The notes below the pieces were generated by a model. That model did no database searches, was not told where the DNA came from, and was given only the letters and a program-made list of their open reading frames with translations. This document shows positions 16,365 through 25,155 of a stretch of 64,000 nucleotides of DNA, one piece after another (position 1 is the first letter of the stretch; the number at the start of each line of letters is the position of its first letter). The stretch comes from JADZEM01 sp046328125. GTDB taxonomy: Bacteria; Chloroflexota; UBA6077; JACCZL01. Location of the stretch: NCBI GenBank assembly GCA_046328125.1, contig JAXLXF010000023.1, positions 57,395 through 121,394 on the forward strand, written 5' to 3'. The position numbers were made by a program, and so were the translations under genes.

Positions 16365-16865
16365 ATGGACGACTCGCTCAACTCCCGTTTCCGCCGCGCC
16401 TTCTGGCGTGCCTTCCACGAGGCCGACTCGATCAGGCTGCGCCAGTGGGAGCGCTCGCACGTCACGCTGCCACAGCTCAGGGTGCTGTACCACCTCCGGC
16501 GTCGGCCCGGCGCCACCACCGGCGAGCTGGCACGTCGGCTCGGCATCACGGTCTCCACGACCAGCGGTCTGGTCATCAAGCTGGTCGATCGCGGGCTGGT
16601 GGTGCGCGGTAGCCTCGCCGACGACCGCCGCCAGGCGCCGCTGACGTTGAGCGAGGCCGGCGCTGCCCTCCTCGGCGAGCTGTCGGACGAGGCGCGCAGC
16701 TTCATGAGCGACGTCACACGGCGGCTCGGCCCCGATCTCGAAGCGGTCACCACCGCTCTCGAGCTGCTGGCCGCCGCCGCGCCTGACACCGAGACCGATG
16801 TCCCCGACGCTGGCCCGCACGGACGCGCGCCCGTTGGCGCATCCGCGGACACGAAGGGGGTCTGA
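16365..16865 (+). CDS. MarR-family transcriptional regulator
   Basis: Winged helix-turn-helix regulator of 166 residues. The DNA-binding domain contains TLPQLRVLYHLRRRPG, TTGELARRLGITVSTTSGLV and the wing LVVRGSLADDRRQAPLTLSEAG, all typical of MarR. It lies directly upstream of an MFS efflux pump (five bases apart), a common arrangement in which the regulator responds to the pump's substrate. The frame stays open upstream, but the ATG at 16365 fits the promoter and the domain. The C-terminal 25 residues are low complexity. Confidence 0.9.
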   Translation: MDDSLNSRFRRAFWRAFHEADSIRLRQWERSHVTLPQLRVLYHLRRRPGATTGELARRLGITVSTTSGLVIKLVDRGLVVRGSLADDRRQAPLTLSEAGAALLGELSDEARSFMSDVTRRLGPDLEAVTTALELLAAAAPDTETDVPDAGPHGRAPVGASADTKGV

Positions 16866-16869
16866 ACGA

Positions 16870-18276
16870 GTGACCAGTGTCGTAGTCGATGCCAGTGAAA
16901 TCGCCACCGAAACGAAGTCCGGTCTGGCCGCGAGGCTCGGCCGGACGTTTCGCGCGCTGCACCTTCGAGACTTCCGCTACTTCTGGCTCGGGCAGGTCGT
17001 CTCCAACACCGGCGGCTGGATGCAGTCGATCGCGCAGGCGTGGCTGGTGCTGCGCCTGACCGATTCGCCGCTCGCCCTCGGCAGCGTGACGATGCTCCAG
17101 GCGCTGCCAGTCCTGCTGCTGGGGCTGTTCGGCGGGGTGATCGCGGACCGCTTCCCGAAGCGCAAGCTGCTGCTCTGCACCCAGAGCATGATGCTGCTGC
17201 AGGCGCTGGCGCTCGGCATCCTGACCTACACCGGCCTGATCCAGCTCTGGCACGTCTACGTGCTGGCGCTCAGCCTCGGGACGCTCAACGCGCTGGACAA
17301 CCCGACGCGGCAATCGCTGGTGGCGGAGCTGGTCCCCTCGGACGATCTTCCGAACGCCGTGGCGCTCAACTCGCTGAGCTTCAACTGCTCGCGGTTGATC
17401 GGGCCGGCGCTGGGCGGCGTGACCATCGCGGTGGTCGGCGTGGCCGGCTGCTTCCTGCTGAACGCGCTCAGCTTCCTGGGCGTGGTCACGAGCCTGCTAC
17501 TCATCAAGACCCGCCCGGACGCGGCGCCGAGCGGTCGAGCGCGTGGTGCGATCTTCTCCCAGATCGGGGAGGGGCTGCGCTACGCGGTCCACACGCCGGA
17601 CGTGCTGTTCGTGGTGATCCTGATGGGCGCCATCGGCTGCTTTGGCTACAACTTCCAGACGATCCTGCCGCTGATCGCGGAGTACGTCTTGAAGGCGGAT
17701 GCTGCCAGTTTCGGCCTGCTGACCTCGTCGATGGCGATCGGCTCGGTCGGCTCGGCGTTGCTGATGGCGAGCCGGGGCAAGGTGACCCGCCGGCGGATCT
17801 TCATTGGAGCGGTCGGATTCAGCGCCCTGCTCTTCTCGGTGCCGTTCGCTTCGAGCTGGTCGGTCCTGGTGCCGCTGCTGGTGCTGCTCGGGGCGTTCAG
17901 CATCCTGTTCGGGTCGAGCGCCAACGTCCACCTCCAGACAGTGACGCCGCCGGCGCTGCGAGGCCGCGTGATGAGCATCTACACGCTGCTCTTCCTCGGC
18001 TCCACCCCGATCGGCAGCATGATCGTCGGGACGCTGGCCGAGAAGCAGGGCGTCCAGGTCGCCATCGCGGAGATGGCGTCGGTCTGCATGGTCGGCGTGG
18101 TGGTCGGGCTGTTCTACCTGCTGCGGGTACGCAAGCAGCTGACCGACCCGAACGCGCCCGCCGAGACGCCGGCACCCGGCACGCCCGCCGCCACGACGCC
18201 AACCGCGACGCTGTCCGCCATCTCCACTCCCGCCGAAAAGCCCGCGCTCGCAGCTGAGGCGGCCCCCGCCCGCTGA
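16870..18276 (+). CDS. MFS transporter, EntS/MFS_3-type efflux pump
   Basis: Major facilitator of 468 residues with about 12 predicted helices. The N-terminal FRALHLRDFRYFWLGQVVSN and GGWMQSIAQAWLVLRLT are characteristic of the MFS_3/enterobactin-exporter-like group, and DNPTRQSLVAELV follows helix 4. Start GTG at 16870 lies five bases after the marR stop with AAGGGGG upstream; a longer in-frame start would overlap marR. The C-terminal 50 residues are a Pro/Thr/Ala-rich cytosolic tail. Probably exports a small hydrophobic compound sensed by the MarR protein. Confidence 0.86.
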   Translation: MTSVVVDASEIATETKSGLAARLGRTFRALHLRDFRYFWLGQVVSNTGGWMQSIAQAWLVLRLTDSPLALGSVTMLQALPVLLLGLFGGVIADRFPKRKLLLCTQSMMLLQALALGILTYTGLIQLWHVYVLALSLGTLNALDNPTRQSLVAELVPSDDLPNAVALNSLSFNCSRLIGPALGGVTIAVVGVAGCFLLNALSFLGVVTSLLLIKTRPDAAPSGRARGAIFSQIGEGLRYAVHTPDVLFVVILMGAIGCFGYNFQTILPLIAEYVLKADAASFGLLTSSMAIGSVGSALLMASRGKVTRRRIFIGAVGFSALLFSVPFASSWSVLVPLLVLLGAFSILFGSSANVHLQTVTPPALRGRVMSIYTLLFLGSTPIGSMIVGTLAEKQGVQVAIAEMASVCMVGVVVGLFYLLRVRKQLTDPNAPAETPAPGTPAATTPTATLSAISTPAEKPALAAEAAPAR

Positions 18277-18286
18277 CGCGCGCCGC

Positions 18287-18321
18287 CCCAGCCCTCGTTT
18301 GGTGTCGGAGCGAGGGCTGGG
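18287..18321 (+). terminator. Hairpin downstream of the MFS gene
   Basis: CCCAGCCCTCG (18287-18297) pairs with CGAGGGCTGGG (18311-18321) over a 13-base loop, ten bases after the stop codon. No U tract follows, so it is a weak candidate for intrinsic termination. Confidence 0.45.
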
Positions 18322-18330
18322 CGCGCGGGC

Positions 18331-18391
18331 CTCCCCCTGTCATCCTGAGCTCTCCCCCTGTCATCCTGAGCTCTCCCCCTGTCATCCTGAG
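18331..18391. repeat. 21-bp direct repeat, nearly three copies
   Basis: CTCCCCCTGTCATCCTGAGCT occurs at 18331 and 18352 and partly at 18373. The rest of the 356-base gap up to the IS110 gene (18277-18632) shows no gene. Confidence 0.8.
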
Positions 18392-18632
18392 ACCGACCAT
18401 GCGCCTCGGCGCACCAACCCTGATGAAAATGGGGCGATTGGCGGAGGAGGGTATGATAGGGGAAGCAGGGTCGGGTGGCAGGAAGGCCGAGCTTTGCTGG
18501 TGCCCAGAGCCCGATCCTGAGAGTGGCCCCGTCCGGCGCGCGGTACCAGTCCTTGGCGCTTCGAGCCCGCACGAGAGAATCGTGAACGTCGCCAGGGCGG
18601 CCACCCGGCCCCTGCCCGATGGAGGTGGCGCG

Positions 18633-19902
18633 ATGGACGTGGTGCACGAGCGGTGCGCGGGGTTGGACGTGCACAAACGGACGGTGGTGGCGTGCGTGCT
18701 GGTCCCGGCGAGGCCGGGACGGTCCAGACGGAGACGGCGACCTTCAGCACGATGCTGGGCGAATTGGAGCGGCTGGCGGGCTGGCTGGCCGAGCGTCGGG
18801 TCAGCCACGTCGCGCTGGAGGCGACCGGGGTGTACTGGAAGGCGGTCTACAACGTGCTGGAGGGCGCGGACCGCTGGACGGTGCTGGTGGTGAACCCGAG
18901 CACGTCAAGGCGATCACCGGACGGAAGACGGACCGGCGGACGCCCAGCGGTTGGCGTTCCTGGTCCGCCACGACCTGCTGTCTGGCAGCTTCATTCCGGC
19001 CCGCGAGCAACGCGAACTGCGCGAGGTGACCCGGGCGCGGACGGCACTGGTGCGGGAGCGGGCGCGGATCGTGCAGCGGCTGGAGAAGACGCTGGAGGGG
19101 GCGAACATCAAGCTCGGGGCGGTGGTGACCGAGCTGTTGGGGACCTCGGGCCAGGCGATGCTGGACGCCACGCTGGCCGGCGTGGTGACCCCGAGGAACT
19201 GGCCGGCCTGGCCCACCACAAGCTGGCACCCAAGCGGGAGTTGCTGGTGCAGGCGTTGGCCGGACGGTTGACCCGCCCCCTCCGATTCCTGGTGCAGCAG
19301 CACCTCGACCACTGGCGCGAGCTCGACGCTCGCATCACCGCCTTCGACGCCGAGATCGCGGACCTCCTGCGCCCTTTGACGCCCTCATCGCGCGCCTGGA
19401 CGCGATCCCGGGCGTCGGGCGCCACACCGCCGAGATCATCGTCGCCGAGATCGGCACCGACGTGGACGCCTTCCCCTCCGAGCGCCACCTCGCCGCCTGG
19501 GCGGGGCTCTGCCCCGGCAACCGTCAGAGCGGCGGCCGACGCAAGACGGCCCGGACCCGCCATGGCAACCCCTGGCTCAAGGCCGCCCTCACCGAGGCCG
19601 CCTGGGCTGCCAGCCGCTGCAAGGACGGTTACTTCCAGGCCCAGTACCACCACCTCGTACCCCGCCGCGGTCGCAAACGCGCCATCGTCGCCGTCGCCCA
19701 CTCCCTCATCACCGCCCTCTACTTCATGCTCCACCACGACGTCCCCTTCCACGACCTCGGCGGCGACTACTTCGAGCGGCGCGATCGCGACCGCCAGCAA
19801 CAGCGCGCCATCGCAACCCTCCGCTCCCTCGGCTATGACGTCACCCTCTCACCCCATCCCCCGACCGATTCCCCCACCAGCTCCTCTCCGGAGGCCGCCT
19901 AG
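18633..19902 (+). mobile_element. IS110-family transposase, broken by five single-base frameshifts
   Basis: The DEDD-type transposase of IS110/IS1111. The N-terminal part shows CAGLDVHKRTVVACVL and VALEATGVYWKAVYNVLE; the middle has FIPAREQRELREVTRAR and LEKTLEGANIKL; the C-terminal Transposase_20 part has IPGVGRHTAEIIVAEIG, AAWAGLCPGNRQSGG and RHGNPWLKAALTEAAW. The frame changes near 18716, 18900, 18932, 19190 and 19378. Each change fits loss of one base at a G/C run, and adding five bases gives a clean 425-codon gene. No internal stop codons occur within the frame segments. IS110 elements lack clear terminal repeats, so the outer ends cannot be fixed here. The element lies between the MFS gene and the glycosidase-like gene. 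Confidence 0.88.
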
Positions 19903-19938
19903 CGACACTCCTCCCGCCCCTATTTTCACGAGAGCTTG

Positions 19939-19985
19939 CGAAGGATCTCACCGACACCAGCGGCAACTGTCAGGGAGATCCTTCG
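19939..19985. terminator. Inverted repeat between the IS110 gene and the convergent glycosidase-like gene
   Basis: CGAAGGATCTC (19939-19949) pairs with GAGATCCTTCG (19975-19985) over a 25-base loop. It lies just beyond the stop codon of the minus-strand gene, so it may be a 3' hairpin; it could equally belong to the IS end. Confidence 0.35.
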
Positions 19986-19996
19986 AGGGGAGTCAG

Positions 19997-21598
19997 TTAC
20001 CGCTTCTTCGGGGTCGGGGTGGGTGTCGGGGTGGGCTTCTTGGGCGTCGGCGTCGGGGTGGCCTTGCTCTTCGAGGGCGTAGCCGTCTTCGGCGGGTCGA
20101 TGGCCGACGCTGCTGCCTCGGTGCCGGTCCCGAGTCCTGGCACCGGGTTCTCGTCCAGCGAGCGGAACGCCGCCATCACGTTGCCGTCGGTCCGCTCCAC
20201 CAGGATCACCGGCTCGCCGCCCACCGCGAAGTCGGTTCGGTCGGCGCTGCCGGGGTTCGCCGCCGCGCCGGAGAGGTCGATCGTGAATTTGCCGCCGCTG
20301 GCCTGGATCGGCGAGGCGTCGCCCCACTTGTTCACCTTCAGCGCCTGGGCGCCCATCGCGTCGATGCTGGTGGTGACGCCGCCGCCGGACATCGTCCAGA
20401 GGACGGTCACCTTCTCGCCGGGCCGCTGCATCGTGACTTTGGAGACGCCAGAGTTGTCGTCGTGGGTGAAGCTCGCCTCGCGGACCCCGCCGAAGTAGCG
20501 CGTCACGACGGAGTACGCCGTGTAGGCCGGGCGGGTCGAGCCGTCGTTGCGGATCAGGCCGAACGGCTCGCCGCCAGCCTCGAAGTCGGTGCCGTCGATG
20601 GCGCGGTTGACGCTGACGCGCTGGACGTTCATCCCGACGTACGTCGCGAACGCCTCGATCATGTAGGACGCCTGCTCGTCCATGGTGGCCCGGAAGTTGC
20701 CCCGCCCGGCGTTCCAGATCGGGTCGTCGTACGGGATCGCGTTGGTCTCGCCGATCCAGATCTCCTTGGACATGCCACGGATCGCCAGCTCGTTGCGGTA
20801 CCAGGACACGATGCGCGGGATGTCGGCGGCGCGGCTGTACAGGTGCAGGTTGGCGACGTCGAAGTAGTAGTTGTTCGCCGCCGCGTCAGGATCGGCCTTG
20901 ATGATGTCCAGCATCTGGGTGATCGTCTTGCCGTAGTCGTACCACCAGGCCGCGCCGAATGGCAGAACGGTGGCGTTGGGGTTGCCGGCCTTGATCGCCT
21001 TGTACGCGACCTTCTGGAGCTGGACGTAGTCTTCGAGCGAGCCGTTCCAGGTGGCCCACTGCCCGTGCGAGATGTCCACCTCGTTCCAGATGATCCAGGT
21101 GTCGATCTTGCCGGCGTAATGCTCGGCCATCAGCCGCATGAACTGGCCCCAGACGTTGTCCGGGTGGTCCCACGGCAGGTACAGCCCCTTGGGGACGCCG
21201 TTCCGCGAGCCGTCTGTACTGGCCCAGGGGGCGGTGTTCAGAACGCCGCCGGCCAGCATCCGTCCGCGCCCGACTTCGCTGTTGATGAAGCTGTCCTGGT
21301 CCGTGGCGAACAGGTTCAGGTCGCCAGGGCCGTCCTTCTGCATCTCGCTCCACCAGAACAGGATGCGAGACCAGCCAGCACCCGCCCGGTCGGCCTGGTC
21401 GGCGGCGCGCCAGGCCTCGTTCAGGCCGAAGCGCGAGTCACGCCCGATGGCCATCGCGGGGGCGTCTGCTGGCGAGGCGGCCGGGGTCGCCTGGGCGGTG
21501 CGCGGCGCGAGCGGCGCCAGCAGGAGCGAGACCACGACGAGAAAGACGAGAAGGCGAGCCGCTGCCTGAAGCTCGGGGCGACGCGTGAGAGGGGGCAC
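19997..21598 (-). CDS. Secreted clan-A glycoside hydrolase-like protein
   Basis: Exported protein of 533 residues with a basic N terminus and a hydrophobic signal or anchor near residues 14-37. The (beta/alpha)8-barrel region is recognisable: WSRILFWWSEM, then the probable acid/base Glu173 in TWIIWNEVD and the probable nucleophile Glu284 in KEIWIGETN, spaced as in GH39/GH5-like enzymes. NYYFDVANLHLYS lies between them. The C-terminal part is a beta domain ending in a Pro/Thr/Lys-rich tail (PTPTPTPKK), likely a spacer outside the cell. Start is GTG at 21598 with AAAGG upstream. Substrate and linkage cannot be named from sequence. Confidence 0.72.
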   Translation of the reverse strand: MPPLTRRPELQAAARLLVFLVVVSLLLAPLAPRTAQATPAASPADAPAMAIGRDSRFGLNEAWRAADQADRAGAGWSRILFWWSEMQKDGPGDLNLFATDQDSFINSEVGRGRMLAGGVLNTAPWASTDGSRNGVPKGLYLPWDHPDNVWGQFMRLMAEHYAGKIDTWIIWNEVDISHGQWATWNGSLEDYVQLQKVAYKAIKAGNPNATVLPFGAAWWYDYGKTITQMLDIIKADPDAAANNYYFDVANLHLYSRAADIPRIVSWYRNELAIRGMSKEIWIGETNAIPYDDPIWNAGRGNFRATMDEQASYMIEAFATYVGMNVQRVSVNRAIDGTDFEAGGEPFGLIRNDGSTRPAYTAYSVVTRYFGGVREASFTHDDNSGVSKVTMQRPGEKVTVLWTMSGGGVTTSIDAMGAQALKVNKWGDASPIQASGGKFTIDLSGAAANPGSADRTDFAVGGEPVILVERTDGNVMAAFRSLDENPVPGLGTGTEAAASAIDPPKTATPSKSKATPTPTPKKPTPTPTPTPKKR

Positions 21599-21892
21599 GA
21601 GGTGGCCTTTCTAACCGCCAGCGGGATGGGTCCAATCTGAACGGGCGTCTGAGCGCATCCCGAACGCTGGACCGGCAGCATGCAGAGCAGTGCCGCCAGA
21701 AAGGAAACGCGCGGCGATACCTCGCGGTGACGGCGTTATGGAAAGCTCACCGCTGCACGCGGGCGAAACATCGAGCGGCGGACCGTTACACAACCGACGG
21801 AGCATCTCCGCGCGTTCTGCCAGTAAATGGGTATACCGAGGTCTGGCGCACACGGTCAACGTTTCGACGGGACTGCGGGTGGCGATGCGCTG

Positions 21893-22453
21893 TTACATAC
21901 CGAGCGCGTCCATGAATCGCAGCTTGATCCGGACCGGATCGACGGGTGGAAACTCGCGCACGCTGTCTCGCTCGACGCGCGCCACCACCAGGGTCGGGCC
22001 GGGCTGACGGAGGCCGTCGTCCAGCAGGCGCCCGAGCGCGTCCAGGTCATTGGCGCGGGCGGCTCGCGCGATGCCGCAGGCTCTAGCTACCCCGACCAGA
22101 TCGGCCGGGCCGTCCGTGGCGATCGGCTGGCCGCCAGTCTCCAGGAAGGCGCCGTTTTCTAAGATTACCCAGAGCAGGTTGGCTGGCTGGCGCACCCCGA
22201 CGGTCACCATGCCATTCAGGTTCATCAGCGCCGCGCCGTCGCCATCCACCACCACGACCTGCCGCTGTGGCTGCGAGATCGCCAGCCCCAGCCCGGCCGA
22301 GGAGGCCATGCCCATCGCGGCCCACATGTAGAAGTTGAGCGGGCGGTCGCCAGCGGCGTTGACCAGATAGGAGGGCGTCCCGAGGCTGGAGACGACCAGC
22401 GTGTCGTCGGCGAGGCGCTCGCGGAGCAGCTGGACGGCTTCGAGGCTACGCAC
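21893..22453 (-). CDS. Second TPP-dependent decarboxylase beta subunit, sulfopyruvate decarboxylase type
   Basis: TPP-binding subunit of 186 residues, paralogous to 6581-7168 but diverged. The TPP/Mg motif is VVDGDGAALMNLNGMV with the distal Asn in WVILENGAF, and AAMGMASSAGLGLAISQP comes before it. Start is GTG at 22453, overlapping the alpha subunit stop by eight bases, so the subunits are made in a coupled way. Typical role: decarboxylation of a small 2-oxo acid such as sulfopyruvate or phosphonopyruvate; the sequence alone does not separate these. Confidence 0.8.
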   Translation of the reverse strand: MRSLEAVQLLRERLADDTLVVSSLGTPSYLVNAAGDRPLNFYMWAAMGMASSAGLGLAISQPQRQVVVVDGDGAALMNLNGMVTVGVRQPANLLWVILENGAFLETGGQPIATDGPADLVGVARACGIARAARANDLDALGRLLDDGLRQPGPTLVVARVERDSVREFPPVDPVRIKLRFMDALGM

Positions 22454-22964
22454 GCTTGCCCCCGGTCAGCAGCGTCGAGGCGATCAACGCGACCGGCTGG
22501 CTCGTGGAGAACGCGGTGTAGAGCGCCTGATCCACGATGGTGGCGACCTCGTCGGCGCGCTCCATGACGACCGTCTCGATGCCGAGCGCGTCCAGCACCT
22601 TCGGGACGGCCCGCCCGGCCGGGACCTGACTCGGGTTGAACTCCGAGAGGCGTCCGCGGGGGGTGATGACGATCAGGAAGGGGATGCGGTACGCCATCGG
22701 CAGGCCGCCGAGCGCGTTGACGCAGTTCCCGAGGCCGCTGCTCTGCATCAGGAGCGCGCCGCGCGTCCCGCCGAGGTAGGCGCCGCTCAGGATCCCGACG
22801 CCCTCCTCTTCGCGTGTGAGCTGGAGCACCTCGATCTCGGGGTCGGCCTCGCACGCCCCGATCAGCCCGACCAGCGCCGCGTCTGGCACGTGCGCTACGA
22901 GCGTAATGCCGTTCGCCTTGAACCGCTCGTAGACGGTCTGTCCCCAGGAGGTGGTCGTCGTCAT
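22446..22964 (-). CDS. Second TPP-dependent decarboxylase alpha subunit, sulfopyruvate decarboxylase type
   Basis: N-terminal-type subunit of 172 residues. ERFKANGITLVAHVPDAAL opens the domain, LTREEEGVGILSGAYLGG contains the glutamates expected near the thiamine ring, and MQSSGLGNCVNALGGL is characteristic of ComD-like chains. It is upstream of, and overlaps, the beta subunit. Compared with the 7275-7790 chain it has a different N terminus and active-site neighbours, so the two enzymes probably act on different substrates. A family E palindrome lies about 27 bases upstream. Confidence 0.8.
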   Translation of the reverse strand: MTTTTSWGQTVYERFKANGITLVAHVPDAALVGLIGACEADPEIEVLQLTREEEGVGILSGAYLGGTRGALLMQSSGLGNCVNALGGLPMAYRIPFLIVITPRGRLSEFNPSQVPAGRAVPKVLDALGIETVVMERADEVATIVDQALYTAFSTSQPVALIASTLLTGGKRA

Positions 22965-22990
22965 GTCGGCGGCAGTGTAGCAGCCCGGGG

Positions 22991-23042
22991 CCGTGGACTG
23001 AAGTCCACGTCTACCGTTGGTGCGTGGCTACGCCACGCCGGA
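22991..23042. repeat. Half copy of palindromic element E
   Basis: Starts with CCGTGGACTGAAGTCCACG (itself a small palindrome) and continues through GTGCGTGGCTACGCCACGC, matching the right half of the full element at 53728-53837 almost base for base. Confidence 0.75.
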
Positions 23043-23228
23043 GAACGGCTCGGTCGGCGAGCGCCCGATGCGTGGCGACGCGGGTCGTACTCGGAGGAAT
23101 CGGCCACCTGACCGATCAACGTCGGCGCTCCACGGGCGTTATCCATAGTGAGCGGCATGTCGCTCAGCGCCAGCCAAGCTCCAGGCTGCTGTCGCTTCTT
23201 CGTCGATGAATGTCAGGGAGCTTCGTGC

Positions 23229-24650
23229 ATGGCAACAGCTGCGTTGATTGGCAGGCCGAGCCAGCGTCCATCGCCGAGAGCCGTCGAGAGCCCGTTCAGC
23301 GCCGACGAGATCTTCTTTTCGACGACCGACCGTAAGGGGCGGATCCGCTCTGGTAACCGAGTCTTTGCGCGGGTCAGCGGATACTCGCGCGCCGAGCTGA
23401 TCGGCAGCCCACACAACGTGATCCGTCACCCGGACATGCCGCGCGTCGTCTTCCGACTCCTCTGGCAGACCATCGAAGCGGGCAAGCCGATCGCCGCGTA
23501 CGTCAAGAACATGGCGAAGGACGGGAGCTACTACTGGGTCCTGGCGACCGTGGTGCCGTGCGATGGCGGCTATCTCTCCGTCCGCATCAAGCCGACGACC
23601 GGCTACTTCGATGCTGCGCAGGCTGTCTACGAGGACTTGCTGGCCGTGGAGCAGCAGATCGAGCAGGATGGACCGCATCGGCGGGACGCGGCGATGGCGG
23701 CCGCCGGCGTGCGCCTCCAGGAGCGGCTCCAGGAGGCCGGCTTCGCCGACTACGACGCCTTCATGCGGACGGCGCTGCTGGCCGAGGTGAAGCAGCGTGA
23801 GACGCTCCGGCCAGTCACGCTCCACGACAGGCAGTCCGAGACGCTCACGGCGGACGGACGACGGCTGTTGCGGATGCTCGACGCGTGCGGCGAGCTCGGG
23901 GCGTTCTTGCGGACGCTCGTGACCCGCATCGACGCCTACATGGTGCTTGGCGAGCAACTGGCCGAGAAGGTCCAGTTCGCCTCGGAGCTTGGCGAGGACG
24001 TTCAGTTGTTCTCGTTGAACACGCTTGTGGCCGCGTCGCGGATGGGAAGTGACGCCGCCGCGCTCGGGGCGGTGTCGTCGCTGATGCAGGCGCGCTCGGA
24101 CCAGGCGCGCCCGGTCTTCACGGCGCTCACCGAGGACGTGCTCGGCGCGTCCGGGCTGCTGAACGACATCCTGCTGCCGGTCGCCATCTCCAGAATTCAG
24201 GCCGAGGCTGCCCTCGGCTTCGTCCACGAGCTGCTCGAAGGACGGGACGACGAGTGTGCCACGGCTGACGACCTGGGCGCGTTGATCCGCTGCCTGGCCG
24301 ACGAGGTGAGCACGCTCGGCGCGCGGCTGACCGAGATCGACCGCCGCCTCCGCAGCCTCGTCGCTCACGTCGGCGAGCTCAAAGGGGCGATGAACACGAT
24401 GCGCGCGCTCGAACTGAACGGGCGCATCGAAGCGGCCCGGGTGGACGGCGCGGAGGCGGTCGTGGGTCTCTTCCGCACCATCGCGGGCTCGATCGTGCAG
24501 GCGCGCGGGCAGCTCGAAGAGCTGTTCCGCGCCAGCAGCTTCTCGTTCGCGCGCGAGGTGGGCGACGCGCAGCGCAGCCAGCAGCACGTCGCCACCGTCC
24601 GCGAGCTCGTCGCCACGCTCGGAGGGAGCCCAGCCGCCGCTCATACATGA
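23229..24650 (+). CDS. PAS-domain protein with degenerate chemoreceptor-like signalling repeats
   Basis: Soluble protein of 473 residues. An Aer-type PAS domain lies near residues 25-125: RVSGYSRAELIGSPHNVIRH, PDMPRVVFRLLWQTI and YVKNMAKDGSYYWVLATV. After a helical linker come two segments that resemble the tip of a methyl-accepting chemoreceptor, LFSLNTLVAASRMGSDAAAL and ALELNGRIEAARVDGAEAV, compared with the usual L-x-L-N-A-x-I-E-A-A-R-A-G. The first is degenerate. No membrane segments are seen. ATG at 23229 has GGGAG eight bases upstream; an earlier in-frame start adds 27 residues without domain content. It may sense redox or oxygen and feed the che system at 44-51 kb, but this is inference. 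Confidence 0.68.
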   Translation: MATAALIGRPSQRPSPRAVESPFSADEIFFSTTDRKGRIRSGNRVFARVSGYSRAELIGSPHNVIRHPDMPRVVFRLLWQTIEAGKPIAAYVKNMAKDGSYYWVLATVVPCDGGYLSVRIKPTTGYFDAAQAVYEDLLAVEQQIEQDGPHRRDAAMAAAGVRLQERLQEAGFADYDAFMRTALLAEVKQRETLRPVTLHDRQSETLTADGRRLLRMLDACGELGAFLRTLVTRIDAYMVLGEQLAEKVQFASELGEDVQLFSLNTLVAASRMGSDAAALGAVSSLMQARSDQARPVFTALTEDVLGASGLLNDILLPVAISRIQAEAALGFVHELLEGRDDECATADDLGALIRCLADEVSTLGARLTEIDRRLRSLVAHVGELKGAMNTMRALELNGRIEAARVDGAEAVVGLFRTIAGSIVQARGQLEELFRASSFSFAREVGDAQRSQQHVATVRELVATLGGSPAAAHT

Positions 24651-24691
24651 GACGCCAGCGCCGCGCCCTCACACCAGGGTAGTCGGAGAAT

Positions 24692-24919
24692 CTACGCCAC
24701 GCGATACTGGTTCAGCACCTCGTAGTTCGGGTCGATGCCGGCGCCGGGCACCTCGGGCGGGCTGACCGTGCCGTCGTCGTTCAGGCTGAGCGGGCTCTTG
24801 TACGCCTTCTGCCAGAGCGGGTTGGTGCTGTCGCGGTGGAGCTCCAGCAGCAGCCCGTTCGAGATGACCACTTTGCGAGGCCAGCGGAACGTCTCGGTGG
24901 TGATGTTGGTGATCTTCAT
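24692..24919 (-). pseudogene. Enolase-superfamily remnant with in-frame internal deletion
   Basis: A 75-residue open frame joins the first 20-odd residues of a mandelate racemase-type protein (MKITNITTETFRWPR, ISNGL) directly to the last 50 (HRDSTNP, then DDGTVSPPEVPGAGIDPNY). The intact relative at 29260-30348 has MKITDVTTETYRWPR and NEDGTVSPPEVPGIGIDPNY at the same ends. About 285 central residues, including all catalytic residues, are missing, yet the frame is kept. The product could not be an enolase-type enzyme. It may be a deletion scar or a short expressed peptide. Confidence 0.8.
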
Positions 24920-24977
24920 GGGCGCGCTCCGAGGGGCCGAGAGTCACGACAGGATACCCCGGCCCGAACAACGTACG

Positions 24978-25083
24978 TGGGGCGCGATGAATCGCGCCCG
25001 TACCAGGGGTCCTGCCTTGTACGGGCGCGATTCATCGCGCCCCCAACGATTCATCGCGCCCCCAGAGATGTGACGCACACCCT
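24978..25083. repeat. MITE-like element, family B, left end lost
   Basis: Core GGGGCGCGATGAATCGCGCC facing TTGTACGGGCGCGATTC, an extra ATTCATCGCGCCCCC unit, and the right terminal repeat TGTGACGCACACCCT at 25069-25083. It lies directly upstream of the glycosyltransferase gene, so it may influence its expression. Confidence 0.65.
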
Positions 25084-25155
25084 CCGTGAGATCGCGTGGT
25101 ATCCTGACGCCCCGGTTCTAGCCCCGGTCGTCATGGCTGACAGAGGTGCGCGCCG

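Noticed and set aside
18653..21640. A 995-codon open frame on the plus strand
   Set aside because: It joins pieces of the frameshifted IS110 transposase to antisense of the minus-strand glycosidase-like gene; the second half has no domain content.
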